Assembly (NCBI GenBank): GCA_907163375.1
Contig: CAJQUW010011496.1
Span: 1-64,000, forward strand
Direction: 5' to 3'
Source: Prostheceraeus crozeri
Lineage: Eukaryota; Platyhelminthes; Polycladida; Euryleptidae
Length of the DNA stretch: 64,000 bases
The stretch's first letter is position 1. Every line of letters starts with the position of its first letter. Shown here one piece after another: positions 54,885-62,332 of the stretch. A program made the position numbers and the translations under genes. The notes beneath the pieces were generated by a model that worked only from the letters and a program-made list of their open reading frames with translations, was not told the DNA's origin and did not search any database.

Positions 54885-56440
54885 CAGCCAGCGCGTCTTT
54901 AATGGATTGCCGCGAAAGTTCATAAAAGTAATACTGCCCCGCCCTACCGGCCGAGTCTAAACCTGAAAGATTCATATAAGAGCAATTTGTCGGAGTATCT
55001 TTGTCATCTATTGAAGCCATACTTACCAAAAACTTTTGTCATTAAAGACACGTTTGAGTTCGTTGATGAGATCAAAAAGTTTGATCTTGCTCAATTCGAA
55101 ACTGCAGAAATGTGCAGTTTTGATGTGACGAACTTATTTGGTGACGTTCCCGTGTCCAAAACCATTGATCAATATTTTGACGTTAATTGATTTTGATAAC
55201 TTCGACCTTTCTCGAACAGCTTTGAAAGAGTTGCTAAGTTTAGCGTGCACCAACATTATTTTTTTCTTTTAATGGCAATCTCTATACTCAGTTTGACGGT
55301 ATGGCTATGGGCTCGAAACTGGGTCCTACCATGGCTGCTTTCGCCATGGACAGTATGGAGCGCAATTCAAAAATTTTTCAGGCAACCAGCCGTTGTTTTA
55401 CAAAAGATATGTCGACGACTGTTTTTGCATTTTCGTAATAGAAAAGATAAGAAATTGATGAATTTTCTTGAGTTTATTGTATCAATTCGTTGAGCAACAG
55501 CATCAAATTTACTGTTGATTATCAGTCAGCGAGCACGATTCCTTGAGGTTTTTAGATACAAAAGTAGCCATTGATCATGGCGATTTATTTGTCTCTTTTG
55601 CATTTAAAGATACAAATACCGGAATGTATATTCCTTCGTCTGCAATGGCTCCTTTTTCTTATAAAGTAGCGGCTTTCCGCTCTTTATTCTATCGAGCTTT
55701 CCGTATTTGCTCTCACGAATTCATTAAAAATAACGTCATTGATGATATTTTGAAATTCAGTCGGTTGAATGGCTACTCTGATAAGTTAATGCTGAAAATC
55801 AAATATGAGGTTGAACGCAAGCCGAATAATAGACACACCGAGCATGAGAATGATCTAAAATTTATTCACTGGAATGTCCCTTTTCTTAGCAAGCGTGTCG
55901 AAGAGCTAAAGAAACGCATTTATACTGTCAATAAATCGTTACCTGAAAACTTGAAAATTAGATTGATTTTCAAAACTCTGAAAACCCTTGATTTTTGTTA
56001 GAACGTTGATGCTATTTCGAGTGAGCCTAAATCTAATATTGTGTACCTTTACAACTGTGATTGCTGCCAAATGCGATACGTTGGCGTTACAACACGCCAT
56101 TTAGCCACTCGGATAAACGAGCACATTTCTGGTAAACCGACCCCTACAGGGATATCTATGCACGTGCACAATCCGTCACGTGAGAATTTCAGCATCGTCG
56201 GTAGAACTAAATTTCCTAAAATTCTAGAAACGATATTGATCAAAAGCAACTTTGACACACTTGCTAACGAGAGGAGTGGATCTCACCCAATCAGACTTCA
56301 TTTGTAAATTTCACCATAGTTTTTCATTTTTGTATATAAGCCATTTCGTATCTGTTTTTACCATTTGATTGTAACGCTGATGATGATATGACATCAAATA
56401 CCGAAACATGTCCGGAATAAAATCTCACTGCTGAGAACGA
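54885..56440 (+). mobile_element. Penelope-like element, copy 2 (5'-truncated)
   Basis: Starts inside the RT gene (SGSQPARL block, as in copy 3 near 57425) directly at the inverted junction with copy 1. It runs through the RT catalytic part, thumb and nuclease to the 3' hammerhead region and then straight into copy 3, with no unrelated DNA between. Small insertions and deletions break the gene in several places, mostly in its first half; 55543-56001 and 56041-56307 are still open. Confidence 0.85.
56369..56420 (+). ncRNA. Hammerhead ribozyme motif, PLE copy 2
   Basis: Same layout as in copy 1: CTGATGA at 56377-56383, GAAA at 56403-56406, cut after GTC at 56412. Stem II here is GATAT/ATACC with one A-C mismatch, so it is weaker than in copy 1. 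It lies in the sequence shared by the end of copy 2 and the start of copy 3, where PLE terminal repeats are expected. Confidence 0.65.
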
Positions 56441-58838
56441 TGGTTTTGAAAAATATTACCCTGGGCGATCTTTCTTTGAAATTTATTTATTCAGCATTAG
56501 GCCCGCACACTCGCAAATTGGTAAATTCTACGATTCGCATTGCTGGCAAACATCTCCGAGCCGAACTTCGAGTCAAATGTCTAACAAAGCATCTGGTTCC
56601 AAAGTTCGCAAGATTCAAGGTTCCAGAAGCTCTCCAATCTTCCAAGTCTGCTATTCGCAAGGCTCACAGAAAGACCTTACAGAAGAATTTGGATGACGCC
56701 AACAAAGATGTAAGATTAAAATCTTACTTGGTGAGTGAATCTCTCAAGGCTTTTAGTGACAAAGAGAGTACTATGGTTCAGGCTATCCTGGAGCATAAAA
56801 TGAAACATTTAAGGACTCGAATTGAAAGTCTTCACTCTCGTAAACTTTCGTCTTTAGCAAAGAGTCAGAATCCTGTGATTCCTCCTTCTGATAGGAAGCA
56901 CAGTGGCACCTCTGTCATTAATCTTTCTTCATACAATTTGTCAGATGAAGAAATAGAGATCTTGTCTCGGTGTGTCTATGTGTTGGCCTAGAACTAAAGT
57001 TAATATGAACATTCAGAAAGCTGAAGCTGAGTCCCTTGTGCACCAGCTCAATCTAATTGATTCCAAATTGATCACAGATGATTTTCTGAGCAAAATACGT
57101 AATGCTTTCAAAAGTTATTTTTCTAGGAATGCTGTTCCTAAGATTTGGTTGAACAAAATCAAACGTCTTCGTGATTTATGCCGTAAGAAAGACATTGTGA
57201 TTTCAAAATTTGACCAAGGAAATGGCATTCTCATAGATGATAAAGATACCTATTTGAAAAAGATGGGTTCCATCCTATCTGATTCCACCAAGTTTAAATT
57301 GTACGTCGTTGACAAGCGCTGTAAGAAAAATCCCTTCATTTTTGAAGAGGATAAATTCAACAGAAAATTGGTTGAATTTGAAAAGAAAAAGTACATTAGC
57401 AGAGCCATTTCGTTAAAAATCAAATCGTCTGGATCTCAGCCAGCGCGTCTTTATGGATTGCCGAAAGTTCATAAAAGTAATACTGACCCGCCCTACCGGC
57501 CGATTCTAAACATGAAAGATTCATATAAGAGCAATTTGTCGGAGTATCTTTGTCATCTATTGAAGCCATACTTACCAAAAACTTTTGTCATTAAAGACAC
57601 GTTTGAGTTCGTTGATGAGATCAAAAAGTTTGATCTTACTCAATTCGAAACTGCAGAAATGTGCAGTTTTGATGTGACGAACTTATTTGGTAACGTTCCC
57701 GTGTCCAAAACCATTGATCATATTTTGACGTTAATTGATTTTGATAACTTCGACCTTTCTCGAACAGCTTTGAAAGAGTTGCTAAGTTTAGCGTGCACCA
57801 ACATTATTTTTTTCTTTTAATGGCAATCTCTATACTCAGTTTGACGGTATGGCTATGGGCTCGAAACTGGGTCCTACCATGGCTGCTTTCGCCATGGACA
57901 GTATGGAGCGCAAATTCAAAAATTTTTCAGGCAACCAGCCGTTGTTTTACAAAAGATATGTCGACGACTGTTTTTGCATTTTTCGTAATAGAAAAGAAAT
58001 TGAGAATTTTCTTGAGTTTATCAATTCGTTGAGCAACAGCATCAAATTTACTGTTGATTATCAGTCAGACGATTCCTTGAGGTTTTTAGATACAAAAGTA
58101 ACCATTGATCATGGCGATTTATTTGTCTCTTTTGCATTTAAAGATACAAATACCGGAATGTATATTCCTTCGTCTGCAATGGCTCCTTTTTCTTATAAAG
58201 TAGCGGCTTTCCGCTCTTTATTCTATCGAGCTTTCCGTATTTGCTCTCACGAATTCATTAAAAATAACGTCATTGATGATATTTTGAAATTCAGTCGGTT
58301 GAATGGCTACTCTGATAAGTTAATGCTGAAAATCAAATATGAGGTTGAACGCAAGCCGAATAATAGACACACCGAGCATGAGAATGATCTAAAATTTATT
58401 CACTGGAATGTCCCTTTTCTTAGCAAGCGTGTCGAAGAGCTAAAGAAACGCATTTATACTGTCAATAAATCGTTACCTGAAAACTTGAAAATTAGATTGA
58501 TTTTCAAAACTCTGAAAACCCTTGATTTTTGTCAGAACGTTGATGCTATTTCGAGTGAGCTTAAATCTAATATTGTGTACCTTTACAACTGTGATCGCTG
58601 CCAAATGCGATACGTTGGCGTTACAACACGCCATTTAGCCACTCGATAAACGAGCACATTTCTGGTAAACCGACCCCTACAGGGATATCTATGCACGTGC
58701 ACAATCCGTCACGTGAGAATTTCAGCATCGTCGGTAGAACTAAATTTCCTAAAATTCTAGAAACGATATTGATCAAAAGCAACTTTGACACACTTGCTAA
58801 CGAGAGGAGTGGATCTCACCCAATCAGACTTCATTTGT
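56440..58838 (+). pseudogene. PLE polyprotein (RT and GIY-YIG), copy 3
   Basis: The N-terminal domain (LVPKFARFKVPEALQSSKSA near 56600) is helical and basic. RT blocks: VISKFDQGNGILIDDKDTYL near 57199, ARLYGLPKVHKSNTDPPYRP near 57446, CSFDVTNLFGNVPVSK near 57661 (first catalytic Asp), DGMAMGSKLGPTMAAFAMDS near 57843 and FYKRYVDDCFCIFRNRK near 57945 (catalytic VDD). The thumb and GIY-YIG nuclease (IVYLYNCDRCQMRYVGVTTR near 58571) follow as in copy 1. About 800 residues in total, usual for PLEs. The frame is interrupted about three times. Such proteins nick DNA and copy their RNA from the nick, often at TA-rich targets or telomeres. Confidence 0.85.
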
Positions 58839-58918
58839 AAATTTCACCATAGTTTTTCATTTTTGTATATAAGCCATTTCGTATCTGCTTTTACCATTTG
58901 ATTGTAACGCTGATGATG
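56441..58918 (+). mobile_element. Penelope-like element, copy 3 (most complete)
   Basis: Nearly complete PLE in tandem after copy 2. It has an N-terminal part, the RT with YVDD, thumb, linker and GIY-YIG nuclease, then the 3' region up to the first hammerhead box (CTGATGATG), where it stops at 58918 and mariner-like sequence begins. The coding region has about three breaks. Its close similarity to copies 1 and 2 shows that all three derive from one or few recent integration events. Confidence 0.85.
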
Positions 58919-58930
58919 CAGGGTGATATA

Positions 58931-60343
58931 CAGGGTGATTCAGTTCAGCCCGCCGGTAATAAAATAAGTGGTCTTTGATGGTTATTCGATATCTATGTAA
59001 GTTTCTGACAGCAAGAAAACGTCATCACGATATTGAATTGGCAATGAGATAATGCTGCATTGATTTCAAATTGCTACTTGCATAGATAGCTGTCTCGGGC
59101 AAGCTGTTATTAAATAGCATTTCTTCATAATTCAGTACAAAAGTCATTTCTGTCTATGCGAGATGAATTATCCTGGCTTCACTTATGAAGAAATCGCTGA
59201 TGTTGTGTCATGTTCTATTGCGTTTGATAATTGCGAAGCAGCACGAAGAGCATTCAATGAAAAATATAGAAAAGAAGCCCCACCTGTGAGAACCATTCGA
59301 GATTGGAGAATGCGGTTTAATCAAACTCTTAGTGTGCTTCCTATGAAGCATTCTGGTGGTCCTGGTAAGAGTCGACTATCTGAAGAAAAACAAAAAGAAA
59401 TTGTTGAAGCGTTTGGAGACAATCCGTGTAATTCACAGCGGATAGTTGCGGCGCAGCTCGACACGTCCCAATCATCGGTGCAAAGAGTATTATGCAATAA
59501 TAAGATTAAACCATTCAAATTTAGTCGAGTGCAAGAACTGAAGGAAATGGATTTCGAGCCTCGGTTGAATTTCTGCCGCACCGTTTTGCAGATGAACGAC
59601 GAAAATTCTGGCTGGTATCGAAAGATTGCATTCAGTGATGAAGCAGTTCTTCATTTAAATGGACAAGTAAATCTGCATAATTGTTTTTATTATGCAATGG
59701 AGAACCCACATAAGACATGCGCAAAGCCCCTCAAATCTCCATCAATTTGTTTTTGGGCAATGATTACTTTTGACTATGGCCTTGTTCATCAAGTCATTGA
59801 TGGAACAGTAACTAGTGAAAATTATTGTGATCTTCTTCAACAAACTGTTATCCCACTCCTTCGGAGAAAGCGGACATTGATTTACCAACAAGACGGAGCT
59901 CCGGCTCATTTCAGTCACGATGCAAGAGCACTGCTGAAAAAAAATCTTCAAGATCGCTGGATTGGTAGAGGTGGTCCACGGAATTGGCCATCTCGTAGTC
60001 CTGACTTAGCGATGAACGATTTTTGGTTATGGGGATACGCCCGGGATCATATCTACAAATCTCCAAGGCCAGAATCCATACATGAGCTGAGATATCGAAT
60101 TGAAACAGTGTTGGATTCCATTGACAAGCATACGATAAGACGCGTGTACACCAATTTCTTCAAGCGCTGTGAAGTATGTGTATCAGTACAGGGTGCTCAT
60201 TTCGAACACTTGTTGTGACTTCGTGAGCAGAAAATGATTCTAACTTTGTTAATAATACATTTTTGTAAGTTTTTGGAATAAATGCTAATAAATAGCAATA
60301 CCTGTGTCTAAACGCCATTCATTTTATTACCGGCGGGCTGAAC
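58931..60343 (+). mobile_element. Mariner-type element (DD41D)
   Basis: A 23-bp inverted end beginning GTTCAGCCCGCCGGTAAT lies at 58943-58965 and, complemented, at 60321-60343. On the left it is preceded by TA plus CAGGGTGATTCA, a typical mariner start, so the true left end is probably 58931 and about 12 bases are lost at the right end, where a hammerhead-bearing repeat begins. Because of that loss the TA duplication cannot be confirmed. It contains one uninterrupted transposase gene. Confidence 0.75.
59163..60218 (+). CDS. Mariner transposase, DD41D (rosa-like), uninterrupted
   Basis: 351 codons, no break. N-terminal helix-turn-helix region (residues about 1-115: FTYEEIADVV, RTIRDWRMRFNQ, RIVAAQLDTSQSSVQRVLC). 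Catalytic residues: D159 in IAFSDEAVLHL, D244 in IYQQDGAPAHF and D286 in SPDLAMNDFWLWG. With 41 residues between the second and third Asp this is the DD41D class, called rosa in insects, rather than classical DD34D mariner. It binds the inverted ends and moves the element by cut and paste at TA. It lies alone between its ends, as usual. It is the only full-length transposase in the window without a visible fault. Confidence 0.88.
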   Translation: MNYPGFTYEEIADVVSCSIAFDNCEAARRAFNEKYRKEAPPVRTIRDWRMRFNQTLSVLPMKHSGGPGKSRLSEEKQKEIVEAFGDNPCNSQRIVAAQLDTSQSSVQRVLCNNKIKPFKFSRVQELKEMDFEPRLNFCRTVLQMNDENSGWYRKIAFSDEAVLHLNGQVNLHNCFYYAMENPHKTCAKPLKSPSICFWAMITFDYGLVHQVIDGTVTSENYCDLLQQTVIPLLRRKRTLIYQQDGAPAHFSHDARALLKKNLQDRWIGRGGPRNWPSRSPDLAMNDFWLWGYARDHIYKSPRPESIHELRYRIETVLDSIDKHTIRRVYTNFFKRCEVCVSVQGAHFEHLL

Positions 60344-60345
60344 AG

Positions 60346-60485
60346 ATGGTCCGGTGGCCTTGTGGTTAGAGGGCATGCTTGCACGTCTTCTAGCTCCAAC
60401 GTCGCTGGTTCAAACCTACCCACGACTGATGAGGCCCAACAGGCCGAAACATGTCTCGTGGTGGTTACATCTGTTGAGATTTGAT
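60346..60485 (+). repeat. tRNA-headed, hammerhead-bearing repeat, copy 1
   Basis: 140 bases. The first half is tRNA-like: A box TGGCCTTGTGGTTAGAG (60355-60371) and B box GGTTCAAACC (60408-60417). The second half folds as a hammerhead (60420-60461) and ends TCTGTTGAGATTTGAT. A second copy with about six differences lies at 61167-61306 with the same limits, so it is a mobile family. No reverse transcriptase is present, no A-tail and no clear target duplication. Schistosome Sm-alpha repeats and animal retrozymes combine similar parts and are the closest known analogues. Confidence 0.75.
60420..60461 (+). ncRNA. Canonical hammerhead ribozyme in tRNA-headed repeat
   Basis: Stem I CCACGA/TCGTGG (six pairs), box CTGATGA (60426-60432), stem II GGCC/GGCC with loop CAACA, box GAAA (60446-60449), stem III AC/GT with a 2-base loop, and cut site GTC after 60455. 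Every invariant core position is present, and there is no extra base after the first box. The very short stem III is the form found in PLE and retrozyme hammerheads, which often cleave best as dimers. Confidence 0.8.
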
Positions 60486-61166
60486 CAAGGAGATTTAGAT
60501 AATATATTAGATGGAAATTACGATCAGATGGAAACATGTGAAAGATATTCCTGAAGAGGCACTATTATCATACCCTGATTTACAATGTGGTACACTGCAT
60601 TTGTTGACCATTGTCAGGTTTCGAACTGGTTGATGAAGTCGTAACAACTAAAATAATGTCACATTCACAGGACGACGAGTGAGCGAAAGCAACATTCACG
60701 CTACAGAAGCAGTAAACAAATGGCGAACTGGTGAGAAAGTCTGCAAGTCAACACTGTTTGACACTCATGCATGATGACTCAGTGCAGTACGGTCGGAGTC
60801 GACAGGATTGTTTTCCCTGAAGCTAATCAATAAGCATCAACACGCTTACTCGCTAGTCGCTATTGTCATACAACAGCGCGTTAATCGTCCTGTGAGACTT
60901 CAGGTCACAGTAGTCCTTTGTGCTGATCTATGTGGTAAATCCTGCAGGATAAACAGCCGAAGTTTCCACTCCTGTTCGTATCTAGATCTCCTTGGATTTG
61001 ATAAATTTATAAGTTGCCAGGTTACTTGTCTAAACATGTAATGAGTAGCGCCTGCGTGAAGCGCCTCAATCTCGGATGCGGTATTAAGTGATTGCAGAAA
61101 GCAGTCCGCCCTCCACGTGCCTGCGTTAAAGCAGTGCCTTCCTGGCTAATTCACGCTCTCAACAGA
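60486..61166. other. Region without recognised gene
   Basis: Between the two hammerhead-bearing repeats. Short plus-strand frames only; no motif, no tRNA. Confidence 0.4.
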
Positions 61167-61305
61167 ATGGTCCGGTGGCCTTGTGGTTAGAGAGAATGCT
61201 TGCACGTCCTCTAGCTCCAACGTCGCTGGTTCAAACCTACCCACGACTGATGAGGCCCAACAGGCCGACACATGTCTCGTGGTGAGTACATCTGTTGAGA
61301 TTTGA

Positions 61306-61306
<1 letters not shown>
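61167..61306 (+). repeat. tRNA-headed, hammerhead-bearing repeat, copy 2
   Basis: Same 140-base unit as at 60346-60485, with the same A and B boxes and 3' end (GTTGAGATTTGAT). Immediately after it comes a TA microsatellite. About six substitutions separate the copies, so both are moderately young. Confidence 0.75.
61241..61282 (+). ncRNA. Hammerhead motif with altered core (copy 2)
   Basis: Stems I and II and box CTGATGA are identical to copy 1, but the second box is GACA instead of GAAA: the invariant A14 is C. This change is known to abolish hammerhead cleavage, so copy 2 is probably inactive. Confidence 0.7.

Positions 61307-61334
<28 letters not shown>
61307..61334. repeat. TA microsatellite
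   Basis: A run of TA dinucleotides between the hammerhead-bearing repeat and the PLE fragment. Confidence 0.9.
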
Positions 61335-61336
<2 letters not shown>

Positions 61337-62311
61337 TTAACTGTTCTTATTTCGTTATCAAAGGATGACCAATCTGAACACAAAGACAAAGCTCGATGAA
61401 TATAGCTCTTGATGACAGAAATCTTGTAGCGCTCAGTTGTGAAGGAATTGAAATCAAGGCAAGTACCACCCGAAACCTTTTTCCGATAAACCGAGAATGT
61501 TAGGATATCATCACGTTTGACAAGAACATCCAAAAATTGTAACGTGCCATTCGTCTCAATGTCAAAGGTGAATTCTAAAACCGAGTTTTCTTTGAATCTA
61601 TCAATAATGAAGTTAAGATGATCATGTGATTGCAAAATAAGAAAGGTATCATCAACGTATCGAAAATAACATCTCGGTTTCACCTCACTTGGAAGATTGG
61701 AGAAAACTTGATTTTCAATGTAGGACATATAAAAATTGGCATAGAGAGGGCCAAGTGGTGAGCCCATGGAAACACCATCAATTTGCTTGTATAACTGCCC
61801 ATTCCAAGTAAACGGAGTTTGGGTTGTACAAAGTAGCAATAATTTCTCCATAATAGACTTAGGTATGCTGGGGGATGGAAGATTTGGATGCGAGTATAAT
61901 CTGGACAAGATAATATGTGTAGTTTCAATGACTGGAACATTAGTAAGGAGTCCGACGACATCCACTGAAGCCATCTTCCACTCAAGTTGCTGAGAGACAT
62001 CGATTTATTTACGAAATCAAAGGATGAGTCAGTCATGGAAGAAGAATCACAATAAGGCTTGATCAACCCACTCAAGTATTGACTTAACTCGTGAGTAACA
62101 GTTCCAACCATAGAAATAATTGGTCGAAGAGGAGGATCAGAAACACTTTTATTAACTTTAGGTAAACCGTAAAGGAATACCGGCCGAAAGTATGCGGTTG
62201 GTTTTTTGATTTTGATATTGTTGGATGAATTTGCAATGACATTATTCAATTCGCGCTTGAGTTTATCAGTTGGGTCACTTTGTAATGGTAGGAATTTCGA
62301 AGTGTCCAATA
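61335..62311 (-). pseudogene. Penelope-like element fragment between TA microsatellites
   Basis: The minus strand reads YFRPVFLYGLPKVNKSVSDP near 62140-62190, VDVVGLLTNVPVIETTHIIL near 61930 (region A, with L for F), DGVSMGSPLGPLYANFYMSY near 61740, RCYFRYVDDTFLILQSHDHL near 61640 (catalytic YVDD) and GTLQFLDVLVKRDDILTFSV near 61520. The polymerase core is well kept; the N-terminal part and GIY-YIG nuclease are missing. It is bounded on both sides by TA microsatellite. A frame change near 61960 breaks it. It is a different family from the 54-59 kb copies. Confidence 0.8.
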
Positions 62312-62332
62312 ATATATATATATATATATTTT
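62312..62332. repeat. TA microsatellite
   Basis: A short TA run that separates the PLE fragment from the 3' end of the LINE to the right. Confidence 0.85.

Noticed and set aside
58931-60343. TA target duplication of the mariner element
   Set aside because: TA precedes the left CAGGGTG, but the right end is shortened and followed by AGATGG, so the duplication cannot be shown.
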